From NCBI GenBank assembly GCA_905198575.1, contig CAJKDC010000065.1, forward strand, positions 1-17,321: 17,321 bases of DNA. The letters are read 5' to 3'. The position numbers and the translations under genes were made by a program. The notes under the pieces are model-generated. The model saw only the letters and a program-made list of their open reading frames with translations, was not told where the DNA came from and made no database searches. The stretch comes from an uncultured Bacteroides sp. Lineage in GTDB: Bacteria > Bacteroidota > Bacteroidia > Bacteroidales > Bacteroidaceae. How positions within the stretch are numbered: the stretch's first letter is position 1; every line of letters starts with the position of its first letter. Shown here piece by piece: positions 7,366 to 14,784 of this stretch.

Positions 7366-8679
7366 ATGGGAAATTTAGTAGCAATAGTAGGCCGCCCCAA
7401 TGTGGGAAAGTCTACACTGTTTAATCGTCTGACCAAGACTCGCCAGGCTATTGTAAACGAGCAGGCGGGTACGACGCGTGACCGCCAGTACGGAAAATCG
7501 GAATGGCTGGGTAAAGAGTTTTCGGTAGTGGATACCGGTGGATGGGTAGTTAACTCAGATGATATTTTCGAGGGAGAAATTCGCAAGCAGGTGGTGCTTG
7601 CTATGGATGAGGCCGACGTTATTTTGTTTGTAGTGGATGTGACCAATGGCGTGACAGACCTTGACATGGAAGTTGCCGGTATTTTACGCCGCTCGAAAAC
7701 TCCGGTACTCTTGGTTGCAAATAAGACTGATAATAATGACTTGCAATACAATGCAGCCGAGTTTTATTCATTAGGTTTGGGCGATCCGTATTGTATCTCT
7801 GCACTGAGTGGTAGTGGTACAGGTGATTTGCTTGATTTGATTATTTCAAAATTCAAGAAAGAAGCTGACGAAATTCTAGATGAAGAAATACCTCGCTTTG
7901 CAGTAGTGGGCCGTCCGAATGCAGGAAAATCGTCTATTGTCAATGCGTTTATCGGTGAGGAACGTAATATTGTGACAGAGATTGCAGGTACGACGCGTGA
8001 CTCTATCTATACACGATACGACAAGTTCGGATTTGATTTCTATCTGGTTGATACAGCAGGTATTCGTAAGAAGAATAAAGTGAACGAAGACTTGGAATAT
8101 TACTCGGTAGTTCGTTCTATCCGTTCGATCGAAAACTCGGACGTATGTATCCTGATGCTGGATGCTACACGTGGTGTAGAAGGTCAGGACCTCAATATCT
8201 TCTCGCTGATTAACCGTAACCAGAAAGGTTTGGTAGTTGTAGTGAATAAATGGGATTTGGTACAGGAAAAGACTGATAAGGTGATGAAAACTTATGAGGA
8301 AGCTATCCGTAGCCGTTTTGCTCCGTTTACTGATTTCCCGATTATCTTTGCTTCTGCGCTGACAAAACAGCGTATTTTCAAGGTGCTTGAAGAAGCGAAG
8401 AACGTATACCGTGCACGCACGATGCGTATTCCTACTGCCCGTCTGAATGAGGAAATGCTTCCGTTGATTGAAGCTTATCCACCTCCATCAAATAAGGGTA
8501 AGTACATCAAAATTAAATACTGTACGCAGTTACCTAATACGCAAGTACCTTCATTCGTATTTTTTGCTAACTTGCCACAGTATGTGAAAGAGCCATATAA
8601 ACGTTTTCTTGAAAACAAGATTCGTGAACGTTGGCCGCTTTCAGGAACTCCGATTAATATCTTTATTCGTCAGAAATAA
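7366..8679 (+). CDS. der: ribosome-associated GTPase Der (EngA)
   Basis: At 437 residues with two tandem G domains and a C-terminal KH-like domain, this has the unique architecture of Der, which is needed for 50S maturation. Domain 1 has GRPNVGKS (9-16), DTGG (56-59) and NKTD (119-122). Domain 2 has GRPNAGKS (182-189), DTAG, and NKWD (294-297). The last ~85 residues form the KH-like domain. The ATG at 7366 gives the usual MGNLVAIVG. An overlapping ATG at 7361 is out of frame and stops after five codons. It follows era closely and ends at a terminator shared with the convergent mlaF gene. Confidence 0.97.
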   Translation: MGNLVAIVGRPNVGKSTLFNRLTKTRQAIVNEQAGTTRDRQYGKSEWLGKEFSVVDTGGWVVNSDDIFEGEIRKQVVLAMDEADVILFVVDVTNGVTDLDMEVAGILRRSKTPVLLVANKTDNNDLQYNAAEFYSLGLGDPYCISALSGSGTGDLLDLIISKFKKEADEILDEEIPRFAVVGRPNAGKSSIVNAFIGEERNIVTEIAGTTRDSIYTRYDKFGFDFYLVDTAGIRKKNKVNEDLEYYSVVRSIRSIENSDVCILMLDATRGVEGQDLNIFSLINRNQKGLVVVVNKWDLVQEKTDKVMKTYEEAIRSRFAPFTDFPIIFASALTKQRIFKVLEEAKNVYRARTMRIPTARLNEEMLPLIEAYPPPSNKGKYIKIKYCTQLPNTQVPSFVFFANLPQYVKEPYKRFLENKIRERWPLSGTPINIFIRQK

Positions 8680-8705
8680 TACTTCTGCAGAAAAAGAATC
8701 AATAC

Positions 8706-8755
8706 AAAAACGCCTCCGGCAATTCATCCAAAGGGATAATGCCGGAGGCGTTTTG
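8706..8755. terminator. bidirectional terminator between der and mlaF
   Basis: AAAACGCCTCCGGCA (8707-8721) pairs perfectly over 15 bp with 8740-8754. The loop is 18 nt and could form a short inner TCC/GGA pairing. A TTTT run on the plus strand and TTTTT on the minus strand make it usable from both sides, between the convergent der and mlaF genes. Confidence 0.85.
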
Positions 8756-8783
8756 TGTTGTATGTATAAAGCAACGTTTATTT

Positions 8784-9545
8784 TTATTTCTTGTTTTCCT
8801 CTTTTTTGACTTTCTGCAATAAATCCGATGCAAAAATAAAATTGTTGAGTCGCTCGTTGGTGGCCGAGAAGATTTCATCCTTGTTGCCTTCCCATTCCTT
8901 GTGTCCCTGATAGATGTACAGAATACTGTCGCCTATACCCAGTACGGAATTCATATCGTGGGTATTGATGATAGTGGTCATGTTATATTCTGTAGTAATA
9001 TCATGAATCAGTTCGTCTATGACAAGTGATGTTTTTGGGTCCAGTCCTGAGTTTGGTTCATCGCAGAACAGATATTGTGGCTGTAGGGCGATAGCACGGG
9101 CAATGGCGACACGTTTCTGCATACCTCCACTGATTTCACCCGGATATTTGTTTTGTGCGTCAATCAGATTCACACGGTCCAGGCAGAACTGTGCTCTTTT
9201 TACACGGTCCCTGTATGTGTCGTTTGAAAACATATCGAGTGGGAACATCACATTTTCCAGTACAGAGAGCGAGTCGAACAAAGCTGCGCTTTGGAAAATC
9301 ATTCCCATTTCGCGGCGGAGTGCTTTCTTCTCCTTTTTGCCCATACTGATAAAATCTCTTCCGTCGTATAGAATCTGTCCTTTTTCGGGAGTAAGCAGTC
9401 CCACGATGCATTTCATCAGTACTGTTTTACCCGAACCACTTTGTCCGATAATCAGATTGGTCTTACCGTTATCGAATGTAAAATCAATCTGGTCGAGAAC
9501 CGTTTTTCCTTCAAATTCCTTATGTAATGCTTGTACTTGAATCAT
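8784..9545 (-). CDS. mlaF: ABC transporter ATPase of an MCE/Mla-type lipid transport system
   Basis: This 253-residue ABC ATPase powers the MlaE permease at the inner membrane, moving phospholipid between the membranes of the envelope. Motifs are Walker A GQSGSGKT (34-41), Q-loop Q85, signature SGGMQKR (139-145), Walker B ending D162-E163, D-loop GLD and switch His196. The SGGMQKR signature and the EPNSGLDP segment are typical of MlaF/Ttg2A proteins. The start codon overlaps the mlaE stop by four bases (ATGA), showing translational coupling. The C-terminus is Lys-rich. The usual third partner, the MCE-domain protein MlaD, does not follow: der converges directly after it. Confidence 0.9.
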   Translation of the reverse strand: MIQVQALHKEFEGKTVLDQIDFTFDNGKTNLIIGQSGSGKTVLMKCIVGLLTPEKGQILYDGRDFISMGKKEKKALRREMGMIFQSAALFDSLSVLENVMFPLDMFSNDTYRDRVKRAQFCLDRVNLIDAQNKYPGEISGGMQKRVAIARAIALQPQYLFCDEPNSGLDPKTSLVIDELIHDITTEYNMTTIINTHDMNSVLGIGDSILYIYQGHKEWEGNKDEIFSATNERLNNFIFASDLLQKVKKEENKK

Positions 9546-10285
9546 CCCATTAATAATTGAGTTAATAATAAGTCGGAGAACAAAATCAGTACGCTGCTAG
9601 ATACTACCGAATCGGTACTGGCTTTACCTACAGCAATGGAGCCGCCTTCGACTGTATAGCCGAAATAAGCCGATACGCTGGCAATGATGAAAGCAAAGAA
9701 CAGCGACTTGATAAAGCTGCACCAGATGTACCACTCAATGAAACAATACTGCAAACCGTATTCCAGGTCGGTAGCATTCATGATTCCGGCAAACCAGGCC
9801 GTACAGAAAGCTCCGATAATTCCGGCAAAAATACTGAAGATGACCAACAATGGAATCATGGTCATAAGTCCCAGGATCTTAGGTAAGATAAGATACGATG
9901 CCGAGTTGATACCCATGATTTCAAGTGCATCAATCTGTTGGGTTACTCGCATGGTACCGATTTCGGAAGCAATGTTCGAACCTACTTTTCCTGCCAGAAT
10001 CAGACACATGATGGATGAAGAAAACTCCAGCAACATGATTTCGCGGGTCGTATAACCTACCACGAAACGTGGCATCCATGGACTTTCAATATTCAGTTTA
10101 ATTTGGATACAGATGACTGCACCGATGAAGAAAGAAATAAGAAGGACAATACCGATGGAGTTTATACCCAGCTGTGCCATTTCATTGATATATTGTTTGA
10201 CATACATCCTGAAACGTTCCGGCCTGCCGAATACGCGTCCCATTAGCATGAGGTATTTCCCGAAGTTTTGTATAGGCTTTACCAT
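9542..10285 (-). CDS. mlaE: MlaE-family lipid transport permease
   Basis: This 247-residue integral membrane protein is the MlaE/DUF140 permease that pairs with MlaF. It has about five hydrophobic segments (near 40-62, 85-105, 135-165, 185-205 and 222-245). The family signature EIGTMRVTQQIDALEIMG lies in the middle and corresponds to the conserved cytoplasmic loop that contacts the ATPase. A short amphipathic N-terminal interfacial helix (RPERFRMYVKQY) is also typical. The ATG at 10285 follows a minus-strand -7 box at 10303-10310. The gene is divergent from lptB and overlaps mlaF by 4 bp. Export direction and exact lipid are not determined by sequence. Confidence 0.92.
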   Translation of the reverse strand: MVKPIQNFGKYLMLMGRVFGRPERFRMYVKQYINEMAQLGINSIGIVLLISFFIGAVICIQIKLNIESPWMPRFVVGYTTREIMLLEFSSSIMCLILAGKVGSNIASEIGTMRVTQQIDALEIMGINSASYLILPKILGLMTMIPLLVIFSIFAGIIGAFCTAWFAGIMNATDLEYGLQYCFIEWYIWCSFIKSLFFAFIIASVSAYFGYTVEGGSIAVGKASTDSVVSSSVLILFSDLLLTQLLMG

Positions 10286-10302
10286 AAAAAATAATTTTGC
10301 TG

Positions 10303-10310
10303 CAAATTTA
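10303..10310 (-). promoter_or_regulatory. -7 box for mlaEF
   Basis: The minus strand reads TAAATTTG, a match to TAnnTTTG, 17 nt upstream of the mlaE ATG. No clear -33 element is visible. It shares the 127-bp divergent spacer with the lptB promoter. Confidence 0.5.
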
Positions 10311-10383
10311 GTGTTTTTTGTTCTATAAATTGGAAAAGATTTCTGATTTTACGGTGAATATGCAGTTTACAGAAGATTTTTAC

Positions 10384-10391
10384 TACTTTTG
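10384..10391 (+). promoter_or_regulatory. -7 box for lptB
   Basis: TACTTTTG matches TAnnTTTG and lies 21 nt upstream of the ATG at 10413, predicting a leader of about 15 nt. The -33 position has no good TTTG. Confidence 0.5.
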
Positions 10392-10412
10392 CCATAAAAT
10401 ATAACAATTATA

Positions 10413-11225
10413 ATGTTGGCAGAAGATAAGATACAGCAGGAAGTTCCGTCCGGAAGGATGGTGCTGCGCACAGAAAATCTGGTGAAAAAGTACGGCAAGC
10501 GTACGGTAGTGAGCCATGTTTCCTTTGATGTGAAGCAGGGAGAGATTGTAGGGTTGCTGGGACCTAACGGAGCCGGTAAGACTACCTCCTTTTATATGAC
10601 CACTGGTCTGGTAGTACCTAATGAAGGTCATATCTATCTGAATGACCTTGACATTACAAACTATCCAGTGTACAAGCGTGCTCAAAACGGAATCGGTTAT
10701 TTGGCTCAGGAAGCCTCTGTATTCCGTAAGATGAGTGTGGAAGACAATATTGCATCAGTGCTGGAGCTGACCAACCGTTCGAAGGAATACCAGAAAGAAA
10801 AACTGGAAAGTCTGATTGCCGAATTCCGCTTGCAGAAGGTACGTAAGAATCTGGGCGACCAGTTGTCGGGTGGTGAGCGACGCAGAACGGAGATTGCCCG
10901 CTGTCTGGCCATCGACCCCAAATTCATTATGTTGGATGAACCGTTTGCCGGAGTAGACCCGATTGCCGTAGAAGACATCCAGCATATCGTCTGGAAACTG
11001 AAGGACAAGAATATCGGCATTCTGATTACCGACCATAATGCCTTGGAAACCTTGCGATTGACAGACCGTGCTTATCTGTTGTTTGAAGGTAAAATTCTGT
11101 TCCAGGGAACTCCTGAGGAACTGGCCGAAAATCCTATAGTGCGTGAAAAATATCTGGGAACTAACTTTGTGTTACGTAGAAAGGATTTCCAGCTTGAAGA
11201 AAAGCAACGGGAACAGCGCAGCTAA
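10413..11225 (+). CDS. lptB: LPS export ABC transporter ATPase LptB
   Basis: This 270-residue ATPase is LptB, which drives extraction of lipopolysaccharide from the inner membrane by LptFG and its transfer along the Lpt bridge. Walker A is GPNGAGKT (50-57), Q-loop Gln99 sits in YLAQEASVFRKMSV (a near-exact LptB motif), signature LSGGE (151-155), Walker B D175-E176 in LDEPFAGVDP, and switch His208 in ITDHNA. EASVFRKMSVEDN and LDEPFAGVDPI distinguish it from generic ABC ATPases. The N-terminus is about 15 residues longer than the conserved core, and an alternative start is ATG 10458 (MVLRTEN). ATG 10413 fits the promoter spacing. The Lys/Glu/Gln-rich C-terminus is extended by ~25 residues. lptA, lptC and lptFG are not in the window. 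Confidence 0.95.
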   Translation: MLAEDKIQQEVPSGRMVLRTENLVKKYGKRTVVSHVSFDVKQGEIVGLLGPNGAGKTTSFYMTTGLVVPNEGHIYLNDLDITNYPVYKRAQNGIGYLAQEASVFRKMSVEDNIASVLELTNRSKEYQKEKLESLIAEFRLQKVRKNLGDQLSGGERRRTEIARCLAIDPKFIMLDEPFAGVDPIAVEDIQHIVWKLKDKNIGILITDHNALETLRLTDRAYLLFEGKILFQGTPEELAENPIVREKYLGTNFVLRRKDFQLEEKQREQRS

Positions 11226-11269
11226 AAACACTGAAAACTCTTATAAATTAGGTTTTTTTATTATATGAG

Positions 11270-11301
11270 TTTGGTAGTTGAAAGATTAAACATTATTTTT
11301 G
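11270..11301 (+). promoter_or_regulatory. Bacteroides-type promoter for tig
   Basis: TTTG (11270-11273), 20 nt, then TATTTTTG (11294-11301): an exact match to the Bacteroides -33/-7 consensus with ideal spacing. Transcription should start near 11308, leaving a leader of about 50 nt before tig. It is the best full promoter match in the window and agrees with the high expression expected for trigger factor. Confidence 0.75.
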
Positions 11302-11355
11302 CAACCTCTTTGGATTAAAACGAAAAGAAGTAATAATTAAATAAATAAGTCAGAA

Positions 11356-12702
11356 ATGAATATTTCATTAGAGAACGTTGATAAAGTAAGCGCAGTGCTT
11401 ACTGTCAAAATCGAGAAGGCTGATTATCAGGAAAAAGTAGAAAAAGCTTTGAAAAGCTTGCGTCAGAAAGTAAATATGCCGGGCTTCCGTAAAGGAATGG
11501 TTCCTATGAGCCTGGTTAAGAAACAGTACGGAATCTCTGTATTGGCAGAAGAAATCGACAAACTGCTTCAGGAAAAAGTATTCGAATATATCCGCGAAAA
11601 CAAAGTAAACATGCTGGGAACTCCGCTGCCTAAAGAAAATGCAGTAGATTTTGCAACAGCAGAAGATTTTGAATTTGCATTCGATATCGCTCTTGCACCA
11701 GAATTCAATGTTGAAGTATCTAACGCTGACACTGTAGACTACTACAACATCGACGTAACAGACGAGATGGTAGATCAGCAGGTTAAAATGTACACTCAGC
11801 GTACAGCTAAATACGACAAAGTTGAAGAATATCAGGATGGCGACATGCTGAAAGGTCTGATTGCTGAGCTGGATGAAAACAACAATACAAAAGAAGGCGG
11901 TATTCAGGTAGAAGGTGCAGTAATGATGCCATCATACATGAAGAACGACGACCAGAAAGCTATCTTCAACGGCGTTAAAATCAACACTGTTGTAACTTTC
12001 AATCCTTCTGTAGCTTTCGACGGTAATGAAGCAGAAATCGCTTCTTTGCTGAAAGTGAAGAAAGAACAGGTCGCTGAGCTGAAAGGTAACTTCAGCTTCC
12101 AGGTAGAAGAAATCACTCGTATGATTCCGGGTGAACTGAACCAGGAATTGTTCGACCAGGTATTGGGCGAAGGCGTTGTAAGCAACGAAGAAGAATTCCG
12201 TGGTAAAGTAAAAGAAAGCATTGCAAAACAGTTCGAAGCAGACAGTGACTACAAGTTCCTGATCGATGTTCGCAACTACTTGGCTAACAAAGTTGGTAAA
12301 CTGGAATTCCCAGATGCACTGCTGAAACGCATCATGTTGGAAAACAACAAAGAAAAAGGTGAAGAATTTGTAGCAGAAAACTACGAAAAGAGCTTGGAAG
12401 AGCTGACATGGCACCTGATTAAAGAAAAACTGGTTGAAGCAAACGATATTAAAGTTGAGCAGAGCGACATTGCTAACATGGCAAAAGAAGCTACCAGAGC
12501 ACAGTTTGCTCAGTATGGTATGATCAATGTTCCTGAAGAACTGCTGGAAAACTACTCAAAAGAAATGCTGAAGAAACGTGAAAGCGTAGAAGCTTTGGTG
12601 AATCGTGCAGTAGAAGCAAAACTGTCTGAAGCATTGAAAGGACAGGTAAGCCTGAACAACAAGACTGTATCTGTAGAAGAATTCAACAAAATGTTTCAAT
12701 AA
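11356..12702 (+). CDS. tig: trigger factor chaperone
   Basis: At 448 residues, this is the ribosome-bound chaperone that shields nascent chains at the exit tunnel. The ribosome-docking signature GFRKGMVP falls at 43-50, the same position as in E. coli. The N-terminal ribosome-binding domain (~1-115) and the Glu/Lys-rich helical C-terminal arms (~255-440) are clear. The middle FKBP-like region (~150-245) is poorly conserved and I cannot see a normal prolyl-isomerase active site, so isomerase activity is doubtful. Codon choice (almost exclusively GAA, AAA, GTA and CTG-type codons) differs from its neighbours and fits high expression. It is followed by two hairpins and then clpP, the usual tig-clpP-clpX order. 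Confidence 0.94.
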   Translation: MNISLENVDKVSAVLTVKIEKADYQEKVEKALKSLRQKVNMPGFRKGMVPMSLVKKQYGISVLAEEIDKLLQEKVFEYIRENKVNMLGTPLPKENAVDFATAEDFEFAFDIALAPEFNVEVSNADTVDYYNIDVTDEMVDQQVKMYTQRTAKYDKVEEYQDGDMLKGLIAELDENNNTKEGGIQVEGAVMMPSYMKNDDQKAIFNGVKINTVVTFNPSVAFDGNEAEIASLLKVKKEQVAELKGNFSFQVEEITRMIPGELNQELFDQVLGEGVVSNEEEFRGKVKESIAKQFEADSDYKFLIDVRNYLANKVGKLEFPDALLKRIMLENNKEKGEEFVAENYEKSLEELTWHLIKEKLVEANDIKVEQSDIANMAKEATRAQFAQYGMINVPEELLENYSKEMLKKRESVEALVNRAVEAKLSEALKGQVSLNNKTVSVEEFNKMFQ

Positions 12703-12713
12703 TTATTTTATTG

Positions 12714-12748
12714 GCAAGGGTGGCATGCAATAGGCAGCCGCTCCTTGC
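12714..12748 (+). other. RNA hairpin after tig
   Basis: GCAAGG (12714-12719) pairs with CCTTGC (12743-12748), and GTGGC (12720-12724) pairs with GCCGC (12737-12741) across one bulged T (12742), leaving a 12-nt loop. There is no T run after it, so it is not a terminator by itself. It starts 11 nt after the tig stop and stands just before a true terminator hairpin. It could protect the tig 3' end or regulate clpP. Confidence 0.5.
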
Positions 12749-12758
12749 TGATAAGAAA

Positions 12759-12798
12759 AGGCTTTCACAAAATAAAAGGGTGGAAGCCTATTTTTTTT
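12759..12798 (+). terminator. intrinsic terminator between tig and clpP
   Basis: AGGCTTTCAC (12759-12768) pairs with GTGGAAGCCT (12780-12789) with one G-T pair and an 11-nt loop, followed by A and eight T (12791-12798). It should end most tig transcripts. The clpP start is 29 nt further on, and no promoter is visible in that gap. Confidence 0.8.
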
Positions 12799-12827
12799 AC
12801 CCGAACTATAAAATTAGGAAAGATATG

Positions 12828-13499
12828 ATGAACGATTTTAAAAAATATGCAACCAAGCATTTGGGTATGAATAGTATGGTGCTGGACGATGTTCTGAAGT
12901 CGCAGGCCGGCTATCTGAATCCTTATATCTTGGAAGAGCGTCAGCTCAATGTTACCCAGCTCGACGTGTTCTCACGTCTGATGATGGACCGTATCATTTT
13001 CTTGGGAACTCCAATTGATGATTATACTGCCAATACCCTCCAGGCACAGTTGCTTTATCTGGACTCTGTAGACTCATCAAAAGATATCTCTATTTACATC
13101 AACTCACCGGGTGGTTCTGTATATGCAGGCTTGGGTATTTACGATACTATGCAGTTTATCAGCAGCGATGTTGCCACTATCTGTACAGGTATGGCTGCTT
13201 CGATGGCTGCCGTATTGCTGGTAGCCGGTCAGGAAGGCAAACGCTCGGCACTGACTCATTCAAGAGTCATGATTCACCAGCCGATGGGAGGAGCACAGGG
13301 ACAGGCTTCGGACATTGAAATCACTGCCCGCGAGATTCAGAAACTGAAGAAAGAACTCTACACCATCATTGCCGACCACTCGCACACTGAGTTCGATAAA
13401 GTATGGGCCGACTCAGACCGTGACTACTGGATGACAGCCCAGGAAGCTAAGGAATATGGCATGATAGACGAAGTGCTTTCACGCAAACCCAGTCTTTAA
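12828..13499 (+). CDS. clpP: ATP-dependent Clp protease proteolytic subunit
   Basis: This 223-residue serine protease assembles into the tetradecameric chamber that degrades substrates unfolded by ClpX. The triad is Ser125 (GMAAS), His150 (MIHQP) and Asp199 (DRDYWM). The intervals of 25 and 49 residues equal those of E. coli ClpP. SPGGSVYAG (93-101) is the oxyanion-loop motif, and GGAQGQASDIEI begins the handle helix. I choose ATG 12828 (MNDFKKYATK); ATG 12825 is equally possible, with AGGAA upstream at 12816-12820. The open frame continues back to 12711, but that part is hairpins and a terminator. The N-terminus is longer than in E. coli, typical of Bacteroidales. clpX follows after 19 nt. 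Confidence 0.96.
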   Translation: MNDFKKYATKHLGMNSMVLDDVLKSQAGYLNPYILEERQLNVTQLDVFSRLMMDRIIFLGTPIDDYTANTLQAQLLYLDSVDSSKDISIYINSPGGSVYAGLGIYDTMQFISSDVATICTGMAASMAAVLLVAGQEGKRSALTHSRVMIHQPMGGAQGQASDIEITAREIQKLKKELYTIIADHSHTEFDKVWADSDRDYWMTAQEAKEYGMIDEVLSRKPSL

Positions 13500-13518
13500 T
13501 TCATAAAAGCATAAAACA

Positions 13519-14766
13519 TTGGAAGACAACAAATCATCTAAAAATAAAAGAAGATGCAGCTTCTGCGGTCGTCCGGAGACAGAGGTAGGCTTCCTGATTA
13601 CAGGTGTGAACGGCTGTATTTGCGACAGTTGTTCCGAACAGGCTTACGAGATTGTGAAAGAAGCGATGCATCACCAGAAACAGGGAGCCGGTAACCTGAA
13701 CTTGTCGGAGCTTCCCAAGCCTAAGGATATCAAGGAGTTTCTAGACCAGTATGTAATCGGGCAGGACGATGCTAAACGTTACCTGTCGGTTGCTGTATAT
13801 AATCACTACAAGCGTTTGCTGCAGCCTGCCGGCAAGGATGAAGTAGAAATCGAGAAATCGAATATCATTATGGTAGGAAGCACCGGTACAGGAAAAACCC
13901 TGCTGGCACGTACCATTGCCAAGCTGCTGCATGTTCCCTTTACAATTGTTGATGCCACTGTATTGACTGAAGCCGGTTATGTAGGTGAAGATATAGAAAG
14001 CATCCTGACCCGTCTGCTTCAGGTAGCCGACTACAATGTAGAAGAAGCTGAACGCGGAATCGTATTCATTGACGAGATTGACAAGATAGCCCGTAAAGGC
14101 GACAACCCTTCCATTACACGTGATGTAAGCGGCGAAGGCGTACAGCAGGGATTGCTTAAGCTGCTGGAAGGTTCTATCGTAAATGTACCCCCTCAGGGAG
14201 GCCGCAAGCATCCGGAGCAGAAACTCATTCCGGTGAATACACGCAACATTCTGTTCATCTGCGGTGGAGCTTTCGATGGTATCGAGCGTAAGATAGCCCA
14301 GCGACTGAATACCCACGTAGTAGGATACGGTGCAGCCAAGGATGCTGTAAAAATAGACAAGAACGACCTGATGCAGTATATCGCACCCCAGGACTTGAAG
14401 TCATTCGGACTGATTCCTGAAATCATCGGTCGTCTGCCGGTGCTTACTTATCTGAATCCGCTGGACCGTACTGCTCTGCGTAATATTCTGACCGAACCGA
14501 AAAACTCCATTATCAAACAATACATCAAACTGTTCGAGATGGATGGAGTGAAACTTGAATTCCAGCCCGAAGTGTTCGAGTACATTGTAGACAAGGCTGT
14601 AGAATACAAGTTGGGTGCACGTGGTCTGCGTTCCATTGTAGAGACCGTCATGATGGATGTCATGTTCGATCTTCCTTCGATGGACGTGAAAGAATACGTA
14701 GTAACGCTGGAATACGCCAAGCAGCAGATGGAGAAAGCCAATCTGTCTCGTTTGCAAATGGCCTGA
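13519..14766 (+). CDS. clpX: ATP-dependent Clp protease ATP-binding subunit ClpX
   Basis: This 415-residue AAA+ unfoldase feeds ClpP. The N-terminal zinc-binding domain has C13, C16, C35 and C38. Walker A GSTGTGKT is at 120-127, pore-1 loop GYVG at 153-156, Walker B FIDE with D185-E186, and the RKH pore loop at 229-231. The arginine-finger region is IPEIIGRLP, and sensor 2 is GARGLR near 370. The ClpP-docking loop reads VGY at 268-270 instead of the usual IGF, at the same residue numbers as in E. coli. The start is TTG 13519; no in-frame ATG exists before the zinc domain. It is 19 nt after clpP and surely co-transcribed. No terminator is seen after it. Confidence 0.96.
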   Translation: MEDNKSSKNKRRCSFCGRPETEVGFLITGVNGCICDSCSEQAYEIVKEAMHHQKQGAGNLNLSELPKPKDIKEFLDQYVIGQDDAKRYLSVAVYNHYKRLLQPAGKDEVEIEKSNIIMVGSTGTGKTLLARTIAKLLHVPFTIVDATVLTEAGYVGEDIESILTRLLQVADYNVEEAERGIVFIDEIDKIARKGDNPSITRDVSGEGVQQGLLKLLEGSIVNVPPQGGRKHPEQKLIPVNTRNILFICGGAFDGIERKIAQRLNTHVVGYGAAKDAVKIDKNDLMQYIAPQDLKSFGLIPEIIGRLPVLTYLNPLDRTALRNILTEPKNSIIKQYIKLFEMDGVKLEFQPEVFEYIVDKAVEYKLGARGLRSIVETVMMDVMFDLPSMDVKEYVVTLEYAKQQMEKANLSRLQMA

Positions 14767-14784
14767 TGTGCTGACAGTAAAATA

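Noticed and set aside
12711..12827. Upstream N-terminal extension of clpP
   Set aside because: The extra 39 codons cover two hairpins and a terminator T run, and the conserved ClpP sequence begins at 12828.
13741..14316. Minus-strand open frame antisense to clpX (191 codons)
   Set aside because: It overlaps the conserved AAA+ core of clpX and its translation shows no family features.
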